From Caenibius tardaugens NBRC 16725 (GTDB lineage Bacteria > Pseudomonadota > Alphaproteobacteria > Sphingomonadales > Sphingomonadaceae): a stretch of 64,000 nt of DNA. Every line of letters starts with the position of its first letter. Position 1 is the first letter of the stretch. Shown here in pieces: positions 1 through 8,016 of the stretch. The translations under genes and the position numbers were made by a program. The stretch spans positions 868,001 to 932,000 of the forward strand of contig NZ_CP034179.1 in NCBI RefSeq assembly GCF_003860345.1, read 5' to 3'. The notes under the pieces are model-generated. The model was not told where the DNA came from. It saw nothing but the letters and a program-made list of their open reading frames with translations, and ran no database searches.

Positions 1-1153
1 TCATCAAAAAATGCTCGTCGTACAGTCCGTCCAATCCGCCCTCGGCGCTGGCGCCGTTATCCGCAGTGACCACGATAAGCGTATTGTCGAACTCTCCGCG
101 CTCCTTCAGCGCCGCAAGGATTCGTCCAAATTCCGCGTCGGCATGACTAAGTTGAGCAGCGAAGGCCTCCATCGCTCTCGCATAGCTGCGTTTCTGATCG
201 GCGCTCAGGCTATTCCACGCAGGCATGCTTTCGGGGCGAGGCGGCAGGGTCGTGCCCTGCGGTACGATCCCGAGCGCCTTCTGGCGGCGCAAAACCTCCT
301 CACGCGCCTTGTCCCAACCCATATCGAAGCGTCCGCGATATCGCTTCAGATAGGCTTCAGGGGCATGGTGTGGCGCATGTGTCGCGCCCGTCGCCCAATA
401 CAGCAAGAAAGGCCGCTTATGGGCGGCGGCATCGCGCGCATTGATCCAATTGATTGCATGCTCGGCCAGATCGGCGGTCAAATGATATTCGGGATCATGC
501 GTCAATGGCGCTGGCTGATGATCCGACCATAGCACCGGTGCAAAATTATTGGTGTCCGGCCACAGGAAGCCGTAAAAACGATCAAATCCCTGCCCGCTCG
601 GCCAATAGGTGAAAGGCCCCGCCGCCGACGCGTCTTCCGAAGGCAGATGATCCCATTTGCCGAGCGCATAAGTGATATAACCCGCAGACCGCAGATTATC
701 GGCGATCGTTCCAGCCGCGCGCGGTATGCGTGCATCGTAACCCGGGAAACCTGTGGCAAGCGCCACATGGCCGCCGGAATGAATGCGATGCGGATTGCGG
801 CCAGTAAGGAAGGCGGCGCGGCTCGCCGAACAGATAGGCGTGGTATGGTAATTGGAATAGCGCAGCCCCTGACGGGCCAGCTGGTCGAGATTGGGCGTGT
901 CGATCAGTCCACCATAACTGCCGAGCTGACCAAATCCGAGGTCATCAATCATCCATATCAATACATTGGGAGAACCCGCGGGAGCGTTCCTCTCGGCTGG
1001 CCATGCCGGGACCGACTCGTCGTAAGTCTTGCCAATCCGACCAGTGAACGCCGGCTCCCGCGCCATGACCGGAAATGCAAGCAAATGGATGTTCGCGACC
1101 GCAAGGGCTGCCATGGCCAGCGACCTGGTTACCGCGCCATATCCGTGAGCCAT
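1..1153 (-). CDS. Sulfatase (arylsulfatase-like), 3' end beyond window
   Basis: Read on the minus strand from ATG at 1153, the frame stays open to base 1 (384 codons), so the C-terminus is missing. The N-terminus (MAHGYGAVTRSLAMAALAVA...) looks like an export signal. It is followed by a metal-binding strand with IDDLGFG, the formylglycine signature CSASRAAFLTGR (Cys type, C-x-A-x-R) near residue 106, and HAPHHAPEAYLKRYRGRFD-type conserved blocks. Later VVTADNG is the conserved D-N metal pair. Family members hydrolyse sulfate esters after Cys is converted to formylglycine, usually in the periplasm. Substrate cannot be told. Its promoter region contains palindromes at 1457-1490 and is followed by IS6 insertions. 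The family assignment is firm; the aryl specificity is inference. Confidence 0.92.
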   Translation of the reverse strand, partial: MAHGYGAVTRSLAMAALAVANIHLLAFPVMAREPAFTGRIGKTYDESVPAWPAERNAPAGSPNVLIWMIDDLGFGQLGSYGGLIDTPNLDQLARQGLRYSNYHTTPICSASRAAFLTGRNPHRIHSGGHVALATGFPGYDARIPRAAGTIADNLRSAGYITYALGKWDHLPSEDASAAGPFTYWPSGQGFDRFYGFLWPDTNNFAPVLWSDHQPAPLTHDPEYHLTADLAEHAINWINARDAAAHKRPFLLYWATGATHAPHHAPEAYLKRYRGRFDMGWDKAREEVLRRQKALGIVPQGTTLPPRPESMPAWNSLSADQKRSYARAMEAFAAQLSHADAEFGRILAALKERGEFDNTLIVVTADNGASAEGGLDGLYDEHFLM

Positions 1154-1523
1154 ACATCCTCTTCCTTTATAATTTCTTCGCAGACAACTTTCGAATTTCA
1201 ATTCCGCAAGGCATAATAAAAAATATTGTGAGTCTGACCCGCAACAAATAAGTAACGAGGCAGACCGACTCCGGCTCTTATGCTATACTCCATTAACCGA
1301 TAGCGAGCTTGCACCCGCAAAAAGGGACCGGTCGACGCTGCGCCATCAACGCCAAACAAAAAATTTCAAGGCGGGCCATTAGCCTGAGGCCCCCTGAATG
1401 CCACCATCCACTATCCACCAGCCCCATTGAGCACATACGTTAGCGATCGACAAAATATATTGTCAACGACAATATGTGTTGTCAACAACAATTTGCTAGC
1501 GCACCTGCGTCACTAGGTTTCGT
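1154..1523. other. Intergenic region upstream of the sulfatase
   Basis: 370 bases without a convincing gene. It should hold the sulfatase promoter on the minus strand. The only clear structure is the pair of dyads annotated at 1457-1490. The right edge runs into IS6 end debris. Confidence 0.6.
1457..1490. promoter_or_regulatory. Two adjacent operator-like dyads
   Basis: ATATTGTC-AAC-GACAATAT (1457-1475) is a perfect 8-bp inverted repeat around 3 bases. Next to it GTTGT-CA-ACAAC (about 1479-1490) is a second dyad with the same TTGTCAAC core. Paired TTGTC/GACAA half-sites about 20 bp apart fit a dimeric repressor site. They lie about 300 bp upstream of the sulfatase start and 110 bp before the first complete IS6 end. 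No regulator gene lies beside them, so the protein that binds is unknown. Confidence 0.4.
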
Positions 1524-1551
1524 GGTGGTGTCAAAAGGATGGCCCCACCCT
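1524..1551 (+). repeat. IS6-family left-end fragment
   Basis: GGTGGTGTCA followed by AAAGGATGGCCCCACCC is the same left terminus seen at every full IS6 copy in the window, but the match stops after about 28 bp. A complete left end starts 46 bp further on. This is a solo end, the trace of an earlier insertion or deletion. Confidence 0.75.
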
Positions 1552-1597
1552 TGACCGGCCCCCACCGAGTGGTCCGTGTTATTTGTTAGTGTAAAAC

Positions 1598-2324
1598 GGT
1601 GGTGTCAAAAGGATGGCCCCACCCTCCCCTTGCCGTTAACCTGAGCGGATGAGCAAGACGCCAAATCCGTTCAAATATTTTCACTCATCGCCTGAGGTGA
1701 TCCGCCTCGTAGTGATGATGTACGTCAGGTTTCCCCTGTCGCTGCGGAATGTCGAAGACCTGCTTTTCGAGAGGGGAATCGATCTTTGCCATGAGACGGT
1801 ACGGCTGTGGTGGAATCGTTTCGGGCCGTTGTTCGCTGCGGACATTCGCCGCCAGCGTGTGCAACGAATGCGTGGTTTTCGGCACTGGCGCTGGCATTTG
1901 GACGAGATGTATGTCCGACTGAACGGCGAGATGGTTTATTTGTGGCGGGCAGTTGATCATGAGGGCGAAGTTCTCGAAAGCTACGTCACGAAGAAACGCG
2001 ACAAATCTGCCGCTTTACGCTTCATGAAGAAAGCACTGAAGCGTCACGGCCAGGCTGACAAGATCGTCACCGACGGCCTTCGCTCCTATCCTGCTGCGAT
2101 GAAGGATCTGGGCAATGTCGAGCGTCGTGAGATGGGGCGCTATCTAAACAATCGCGCTGAAAATTCACATCTACCATTCCGGCGACGAGAACGTGCCATG
2201 CAACGCTTTCGGAAGATAAAATCGCTACAGAAATTCGCCTCCGTTCACGCTTCTCTCACCAACCATTTCAACTCCGAACGTCACCTCGTCGACAGACAGA
2301 CATTCAAGCTTCGCCGCTCGGCCG
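1598..2324 (+). mobile_element. IS6-family element, copy A, right end lost
   Basis: It begins with the left terminus GGTGGTGTCA at 1598. It is cut at 2324, where the left terminus of copy B starts, so about 97 bp including the right inverted repeat are missing. 727 bp remain of a unit that is 824 bp in intact copies. Without its right end it should not move on its own. Confidence 0.88.
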
Positions 2325-2371
2325 GGTGGTGTCAAAAGGATGGCCCCACCCTTCCCACTCCGTTACTCTGA
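1649..2371 (+). pseudogene. IS6-family DDE transposase, copy A, C-terminus replaced
   Basis: Starts ATGAGCAAGACGCC after the left end, as in all copies. HTH-like N-terminus (YVRFPLSLRNVEDLLFERG), then the catalytic core: first Asp in HLDEMYVRLNG, second Asp in VTDGLRSY, Glu in NNRAENSH. The catalytic triad is complete. The last 13 or so residues (normally ending AEWQSLM plus G or A) are lost, and the frame reads through the terminus of copy B as GWCQKDGPTLPTPLL. The hybrid may still fold, but its element lacks a right end. Confidence 0.85.
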
Positions 2372-3148
2372 ATGGATGAGCAAGACGCGCAATCCGTTCA
2401 AATATTTTCACTCATCGCCTGAGGTGATCCGCCTCGTGGTGATGATGTACGTCAGGTTTCCGTTGTCGCTGCGCAATGTCGAGGACCTGCTTTCCGAGAG
2501 AGGGATCGATCTTTGCCATGAGACCGTGCGGCTGTGGTGGAACCGCTTTGGCCCGCTGTTCGCTGCGGACATTCGCCGCCAGCGTGTGCAACGAATGCGT
2601 GGGTTCCGGCACTGGCGATGGCACCTTGACGAGATGTACGTCCGATTGAATGGCGAGATGGTTTATTTATGGCGCGCCGTTGATCACGAGGGCGAAGTTC
2701 TCGAAAGCTACGTCACGAAGAAACGGGACAAATCTGCAGCTTTCCGCTTCATGAAGAAGGCGCTGAAGCGTCATGGGCAAGCTGACAAGATCGTCACCGA
2801 TGGGCTGCGTTCCTATCCTGCTGCGATGAAGGATCTAGGTAATCTCGAGCGCCGCGAGATCGGGCGCTATCTCAACAATCGCGCTGAAAATTCACACTTG
2901 CCCTTCCGGCGAAGAGAACGTGCCATGCAGCGATTTCGACAGATGAAATCACTACAAAAATTCGCCGCGGTCCACGCCTCTCTCACCAACCATTTCAACT
3001 CGGAACGTCACCTCGTCGACAGACAGACATTCAAACTTCGCCGCTCGGCCGCCATGGCAGAGTGGCAATCGCTTATGGGATGAGTCTCTGCTCGGGCCTG
3101 GGCCCACTTTGCGAAACGGAGAGCAGTTCGCAAGGGACTGACAGCACC
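2325..3148 (+). mobile_element. IS6-family element, copy B (complete, 824 bp)
   Basis: Left terminus GGTGGTGTCA at 2325-2334, right terminus TGACAGCACC at 3139-3148, an imperfect inverted repeat. It carries one transposase. It abuts truncated copy A on the left and interrupts the ParB-like gene on the right. The 8 bases on either side do not match, so no target duplication survives. That fits adjacent deletion or recombination between copies after insertion. Confidence 0.9.
2376..3083 (+). CDS. IS6-family DDE transposase, copy B
   Basis: 235 residues from ATGAGCAAGACGCGC at 2376. I chose this over the upstream in-frame start because all copies begin here, just after the IS leader. Domain order: N-terminal helix-turn-helix (about residues 10-50), then a DDE/RNase-H fold with Asp in HLDEMY, Asp in VTDGLRSY and Glu in RAENSH. 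Normal length for the family (IS26, IS6100). It joins replicons by copy-in or targeted conservative transposition. No inactivating change seen. Confidence 0.93.
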   Translation: MSKTRNPFKYFHSSPEVIRLVVMMYVRFPLSLRNVEDLLSERGIDLCHETVRLWWNRFGPLFAADIRRQRVQRMRGFRHWRWHLDEMYVRLNGEMVYLWRAVDHEGEVLESYVTKKRDKSAAFRFMKKALKRHGQADKIVTDGLRSYPAAMKDLGNLERREIGRYLNNRAENSHLPFRRRERAMQRFRQMKSLQKFAAVHASLTNHFNSERHLVDRQTFKLRRSAAMAEWQSLMG

Positions 3149-3889
3149 CCTGAGAAGCATCAAAATCTCATCATCATGCCCGGAGGCTCGCGCGACTGAA
3201 ATGTGCTGCTTAATCTTCCGAAAGTCAGTTATAGATTTGAATCCAGACAGCCTATTTTGATATTTATTCAAAAATGCTCCTATCATCTTGTCTAAATCGA
3301 ACCAATCAGCCTTCGAAACCAATCTGTCGGTAAGAATTGGATAGAGCTCAATAAAAAAATCAGCCTTTATACGGTCCTCAGGATCGGCGTAAAGCATCAT
3401 CTCTTGATAATTTCTGTCGTACCATAGAAGTTTCTTACATCGCGTAACTACGGCTGCATCCAATCCGGTCAGTTCAGACAACGCGTTATCACTGCGTTCC
3501 TGCAGCTCCTCCATCAGCACTTCGAGTTTGAGCGCGGTAGGCATCAAATCCCAGTCCTTACGGAGCTTATGAATTTGGAACATCGTGACGATGTTCTCAG
3601 CCAACGTTGGCTCGGCGACCTCGTTAATCGGGATCAGATCAAGCTTGAGGCGTTGAGCACAAATCCAACGGCGTTGACCATCGAGGATCGTGAAATGCGA
3701 CGAGCCTTTTGCTCGAAACACTGTCAAGGGAACGAGCACACCAACCCGACGGATAGAGTCCGCGAGTGTCTGAAGTGGTAGCTCATCGAAAAGATACCGC
3801 GGATTATGCGGATTCGGCTTCAATGAACTTGGCGGCACCTGCCGTAGTGTAGGATGTGGAATCGGCGTTAGACCCAAGTCCTCACTCAC
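3149..3889 (-). pseudogene. ParB/Spo0J-type nuclease-domain protein, C-terminus cut by IS6
   Basis: GTG start at 3889 with AGAGGG 7-8 bases upstream; an in-frame stop lies just before it. Residues 15-100 are a ParB N-terminal domain: SLKPNPHNPR, LADSIRRVGVLVPL, and the ILDGQRRWICAQRL motif (the G-x-R-R nucleotide-binding box), followed by a helical DNA-binding middle region. About 247 native residues remain. After LRG the frame enters the right end of IS6 copy B and would run to 3008 as IS-derived sequence. ParB proteins bind DNA as CTP-dependent clamps in partitioning or gene control. No ParA gene is adjacent. Activity after truncation is unknown. Confidence 0.82.
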
Positions 3890-4311
3890 CGGAATACCCT
3901 CTGGCTGCTAGGTTGATCATCCGCAGTTCCCCCTATTCACGTGCGTTCGATGCGCGTCGATAGCAAGAGTTTGCCGGTAGGTCGATCACGTATCAATCGC
4001 CAGAGGCAACCAGGCGGCAGTTGGTCCGCAGTTCCGCCTAAAGGCTACCCGGATTGGAGCTATTTTCGAGGGGTATAAGCGGCTCAGCCAACGGCCTCCT
4101 CTAGCAGGCTAGATTTGGTCGCAGAATAGCTGGGACGGGGCGAAGCCTGAATCCAGTGCCTGCGAAGAATGTCTGTTTATCCGCTACGGCGACCTGAAAG
4201 CGGTCTTTCCGGATCGTCCAACGCAGCTGCCATTCCACTTCTTAAAATACACAACTTCCTTGGCGATCGGTTTGCTGCTTAGTGGTAAATTGCACCCCGT
4301 TCTAACCGCGA
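3890..4311. other. Gap between the ParB-like and MucR-type genes
   Basis: 422 bases without a convincing gene on either strand. A 12-codon reading frame with a good ribosome site (AGGGGG) overlaps the ParB-like GTG start on the minus strand and may serve translational coupling. The direct repeat at 3920/4025 is the only other pattern. Confidence 0.5.
3920..4040. repeat. Direct repeat TCCGCAGTTCC(C/G)CCTA upstream of the ParB-like gene
   Basis: Two 16-base units at 3920-3935 and 4025-4040 match at 15 positions. They lie in the promoter region of the ParB-like gene. They could be binding sites for that protein or chance; two units are not enough to decide. Confidence 0.35.
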
Positions 4312-4875
4312 TCAGCCCTCCTTCAATTCAGCATCTTTGTTCAATTTCTGGATAAGCTTACGACGCTTGGAGGTTTGCGGCTGAGCTGGCTTAACAGCAC
4401 CTGCGCTGCTGTTGTTTTTCGCAGCAGACGTGCGCCCGGCTTTGCGGCCTGTTGCATCGTTGCCCCGTCCGGTTGGTATCCGCCCCAGACCATTCTGTTT
4501 CGCAATAGCCCCACGTTGTGCAGCATAGTTGGGCGCAACCAGCGCATGATCTGCGGGCAAGCCCCAACGCGCCCGGTATTCCTCCGATGTGAGCCCGTGC
4601 TCCGCTCCAAGATGGCGTTTAAGCATCTTCATCTTCCTGCCGCATTCAAGGCAAGCCACATGATCAGGCCTGATGGATGCGCGGATCGACACAGCAGGCT
4701 CCAGCGGCACTTGCTGTACAACCGGCTCTGCCCCCAGACCGGACAGCGCATCGAACACGCGCGTGATCAACGCAGATACCTGATCGATGGGAACATCATT
4801 ATTGCTCACATGTGCTGCAACAATATCGGACGTCAGCGTGATCAGCTCTTCCCGATCATGCATGCTCTGTGTCAT
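4312..4875 (-). CDS. MucR/Ros-family zinc-finger transcriptional regulator
   Basis: 187 residues from ATG at 4875. I chose it because AAAGG lies a proper distance upstream; the GTG three codons earlier is less well placed. Central signature: CLECGRKMKMLKRHLGAEHG, a C-x2-C-x9-H-x4-H zinc finger, then LTSEEYRARWGLP, the hallmark of Ros/MucR. The C-terminal tail is longer than usual and rich in Lys, Ala and Ser. MucR proteins are nucleoid-associated silencers of AT-rich genes such as exopolysaccharide and motility loci in alphaproteobacteria. Here it sits on a mobile-island fragment and might silence cargo, which is inference. Confidence 0.92.
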   Translation of the reverse strand: MTQSMHDREELITLTSDIVAAHVSNNDVPIDQVSALITRVFDALSGLGAEPVVQQVPLEPAVSIRASIRPDHVACLECGRKMKMLKRHLGAEHGLTSEEYRARWGLPADHALVAPNYAAQRGAIAKQNGLGRIPTGRGNDATGRKAGRTSAAKNNSSAGAVKPAQPQTSKRRKLIQKLNKDAELKEG

Positions 4876-5132
4876 CGAAATCACCTTTCATAACAAATGA
4901 TCGCATTGGCCATCAGATGGCCGTGATTGCGATCCTCTTGTCCCGTATGGAAAATACGCGCGCAAATCTTCGTGCGCGCTGCTCATTTCATTGGAATGGT
5001 GCCATAAGAGCAGGAAGTTTATCCCGCAAGTCCCCGAGCTCGTGCGGACCTGTTTCGCGACGGATCGCGATATCTCGATGCCTGATCCGACTAATCATCG
5101 GCACGCTCCGCTTCCACCTCGCCTGCCAATGT

Positions 5133-6794
5133 TTACCCCGGCAGATATTTTGCTTCCTGCTCCCGCCAGTCTGATGGAACAGCACCTGTCGCCAGCAGTG
5201 CCTTGCTATCGACACCTGCGCGCAATCTCCCCTCTGTAATGGCATCGACAATACCGGGGGCAAGAAATGCAAGGCGCACCACCCGCGTGATATAGGAGGG
5301 GCTAAGCTGTTCGCGTCTGGCAAGGGCGGCAATATCGCAAGTACCGCTGCACAGTTCCTTCCACCAGCGCTGTGCCTTAACCAGAAGGCGGATCAATACG
5401 GGATCGGGCAATGACGATGATGCCGTCATGCCGTCATCCTGTACAAGACGCACCACCATTCCGGTTCTGCGTAGCCGAGCTGGCACGTTGTGCCTGATAG
5501 TATGCATTAACGCACTGCCATCTATCCCGAACAGATCTGCCAGCGCTGCGGCCCTGATTTCGATGGCGATGTGATCGGGGTGTACGACAATCCGTGTAAC
5601 GAGGGCCCGCATCTGCGCATTGCCCCATTCCAGCATCTGCTTTTGCCGCATCATGCTGTGGCCTGCGATACGGGCATAGACATCTGGGGTCACAGGCAAG
5701 CAGCACCGTTCCATAAGTGTAGCCGGATCATCGATCAGGCTGGTGAGTTCTCTTATGACCACCTGTTCGATTTCCCTTGCGGGTAAGCGGATCGAAGTGG
5801 GGGATTGCGCATGATCCGCGCCGTTGGGCGCTCGTTGCGCATAATAGCGATAACGCTGCCGGCCTTTGTTTGTGTGCACCGCGATCAGGGGCGTGCCTGT
5901 CTCATCGAAGAGCAGGCCCGCCAGCAGGCTGGCACGCGCCTGTCGGTTCTGGCGCACACCTCTCACATTATCAGAAAGCTGCTGCTGCACCTTTTCCCAT
6001 GTCTCCCTCTCGATAATCGCGGGATGATTACCGGGATAGCGCGTGCCTTTGTGCGCGATATCCCCAGCATAGATGGGATTGCGCAGGATTGCGTAGAGCT
6101 GTCCCCGGGTAAACGCACATCCCCCATAGCGACGTCCCTTCCCCGTGACCCTTTGCGGGGTGTGAAGCCTGTCTCGTGCGAGTGTATCGGCAACCAGCCG
6201 CACATTGGTGAGCTTCAGATAGCGGGCGAAGATATCGCGCACCAGTGCAGCATGGTCTTCCTCAATGGCAAGGCTGCGTCCATCTGGCCGGTAACCTAGC
6301 GGCGGGATCCCGCCCATCCACATGCCCCGTGCCTTCGAGGCTGCTATCTTGTCCCGGATACGTTCGGCGGTCACTTCCCGCTCGAACTGGGCAAAGGACA
6401 ACAGCATGTTGAGCGTCAGCCGTCCCATACTGGTGGTGGTGTTGAAGGACTGGGTAACAGACACAAAGCTCGTGCCCGCGGCATCGAAGGCTTCGACCAG
6501 CTTGGCAAAGTCGAGCAGGGAGCGCGTCAACCGGTCGACCTTGTAGACCACGATGATATCGATCCGTCCTGCCGCAATATGGGCCAGCAGCCGCTGCAAG
6601 GCGGGCCGCTCCAGCGTTCCACCCGACAGGCCACCATCATCATAGTCCTCCGGTATCAGTTGCCAGCCTTCGCTGACCTGGCTGAGAATATATGCGGCGC
6701 AGGCTTCACGCTGGGCATCAAGCGAGTTGAACCCCTGTTCCAGTCCCTCCTCGCTCGATTTGCGGGTATAGATCGCACAACGCACCGCTTTCAT
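5133..6794 (-). CDS. Large serine recombinase
   Basis: 553 residues. N-terminal resolvase domain: AIYTRKSSEEGLEQGFNSLDAQREA carries the catalytic Ser (YTRKS), with KVDRLTRS and the GRLTLNMLLSFAQFEREV helix. The recombinase domain follows (GIPPLGYRPDGR to about residue 260, including AILRNPIYAGDI). The C-terminal half is less conserved, and I see no clear zinc-ribbon cysteine pairs. Such enzymes integrate or excise phage and islands between att sites without host factors. Its ATG overlaps the stop of the DUF2924 gene by 4 bases, so the trio is one operon. It is the probable mobility gene of the 3.1-7.6 kb fragment. Confidence 0.94.
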   Translation of the reverse strand: MKAVRCAIYTRKSSEEGLEQGFNSLDAQREACAAYILSQVSEGWQLIPEDYDDGGLSGGTLERPALQRLLAHIAAGRIDIIVVYKVDRLTRSLLDFAKLVEAFDAAGTSFVSVTQSFNTTTSMGRLTLNMLLSFAQFEREVTAERIRDKIAASKARGMWMGGIPPLGYRPDGRSLAIEEDHAALVRDIFARYLKLTNVRLVADTLARDRLHTPQRVTGKGRRYGGCAFTRGQLYAILRNPIYAGDIAHKGTRYPGNHPAIIERETWEKVQQQLSDNVRGVRQNRQARASLLAGLLFDETGTPLIAVHTNKGRQRYRYYAQRAPNGADHAQSPTSIRLPAREIEQVVIRELTSLIDDPATLMERCCLPVTPDVYARIAGHSMMRQKQMLEWGNAQMRALVTRIVVHPDHIAIEIRAAALADLFGIDGSALMHTIRHNVPARLRRTGMVVRLVQDDGMTASSSLPDPVLIRLLVKAQRWWKELCSGTCDIAALARREQLSPSYITRVVRLAFLAPGIVDAITEGRLRAGVDSKALLATGAVPSDWREQEAKYLPG

Positions 6795-7219
6795 GCTGCG
6801 ACCTTCTTTTGCTTGAGGCCAAAGAAGGCTGGGCCTGACCAGCGCGTGCCCGTAATCGCCCTGGCCACTTCACTTAGGGAACGCCATTCCTTCCCCTGCC
6901 ATGAAATGACGCCATCCTCACCTATCGTGACCTGATGAACCGTTCCATTCCATTCACGAACAAGACGCATGCCAGGCCGCGCCGGCCGTGTGGTTGTCTT
7001 GTCCATAGCAAGCTGATCAAGGCGTTGCCTGGTTGCGCGAGAGATGCCTCCTGAGACACTTGCCTGCAGCTCCCATGCGAGCGCCAGACGCAGCAGACCG
7101 GCACTGACACGCGGCAACGGTTTTCCTGTGTGTCTGCCCCATGCCGCTTTCAACTCCCCGAAGGACAGGTCTTCCAGCAAGGCTACATCGTACGGCGCGG
7201 CCTTCCCCTTCCCCGTCAC
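6791..7219 (-). CDS. DUF2924 domain protein
   Basis: 142 residues, GTG start overlapping the upstream stop (GTGA). Recognised by the sequence LVREWNGTVHQVTIGEDGVISWQGKEWRSLSEVARAITGTRWSGPAFFGL, which is characteristic of DUF2924. The preceding part is helical with PRVSAGLLRLALAWELQA. Function is unknown. In alphaproteobacterial prophages and islands it nearly always precedes a serine recombinase, as here, so an accessory role in recombination or its directionality is plausible. Confidence 0.9.
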   Translation of the reverse strand: MTGKGKAAPYDVALLEDLSFGELKAAWGRHTGKPLPRVSAGLLRLALAWELQASVSGGISRATRQRLDQLAMDKTTTRPARPGMRLVREWNGTVHQVTIGEDGVISWQGKEWRSLSEVARAITGTRWSGPAFFGLKQKKVAA

Positions 7220-7647
7220 GCCGACTTCTCCAGGCGATAGCAGGTGTCGGGGCCGGTTTTACCGCGCACAATGACATGGCCTCGCTTGCGCAGGCCAGTG
7301 AGCGCAGCGCGGATTGTGTGGGGTTGCCAGCCGGTAGCCGTCATCAATTGCGCCGATGTCGCGCCTTGCTCTGATTCAAGCAGCGTCAGGATCAGTGTCA
7401 GTTTGGTCGCTGGCTTGGGTGTTGAAGGCGCTGGCATCCCTGCATCCGGGGGCGACGCTGATACTTTGGGCAGGACAGATGGAACTGTCTGGTGCGCCTT
7501 ATCACCCTGCCTGCGGGCTGACGGGGTCGCCACCTCTTTCATGTCCGCAGGCGTGCGGGCCATGCGTCGCACACGGCGTTTCTGACCGCTGGCCGGTTCA
7601 GCTTGATCCCTGACGGTAGGGTTCTTGTCTTTCTGCAGTCTTGTCAC
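7216..7647 (-). CDS. DUF3489 domain protein (winged-helix-like)
   Basis: 143 residues from GTG at 7647, with GGAG 7-8 bases upstream. The N-terminal half is basic and disordered. The C-terminal 70 residues (KLTLILTLLESEQGATSAQLMTATGWQPHTIRAALTGLRKRGHVI) are the DUF3489 domain, which reads like a winged helix. First gene of the operon with DUF2924 and the recombinase. It could regulate the operon or act as an excision factor; nothing in the sequence settles this. Confidence 0.88.
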   Translation of the reverse strand: MTRLQKDKNPTVRDQAEPASGQKRRVRRMARTPADMKEVATPSARRQGDKAHQTVPSVLPKVSASPPDAGMPAPSTPKPATKLTLILTLLESEQGATSAQLMTATGWQPHTIRAALTGLRKRGHVIVRGKTGPDTCYRLEKSA

Positions 7648-8016
7648 AGGTGGTCTCCATCAAGGAAGCCGCCTTATGCTGCTCCCACCACCTGCAGCCC
7701 CGCCAGTCCGAGCCGGTCAGGGTCACGAACCGCCGTTACAATCACCGCGATCCGTGAACACCACCATGCTCACTTTCAACACCAAGTCGAATGGTTTGTG
7801 CGGGAGAGTCACTGATTGCAAGTTCGGGCACCAACCCCAAGCGGCTCAACCTTCACAACAAGCCTGCGAGTTGCCCAATCGTGGCCTATTCATGCAAATT
7901 CCCGCAATAAAGTTCATCAACCTCTGGTGTTTCAGAAACGATGAATTGTACAAATACCTGACTCCATACCGATGGTTCGAATTATCTCCGTTCCGAATTG
8001 TGTCCCATGGTCCCGC
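7648..8016. other. Promoter region of the DUF3489 operon; no gene seen
   Basis: 369 bases between the DUF3489 start and the DUF1254 stop. No reading frame with a credible ribosome site. This is the likely right edge of the recombinase fragment, and an att half-site might lie here, but I could not identify one. Confidence 0.4.

Noticed and set aside
3008-3148. C-terminal extension of the ParB-like protein
   Set aside because: These codons are the complement of the IS6 right end and transposase tail, not native sequence.
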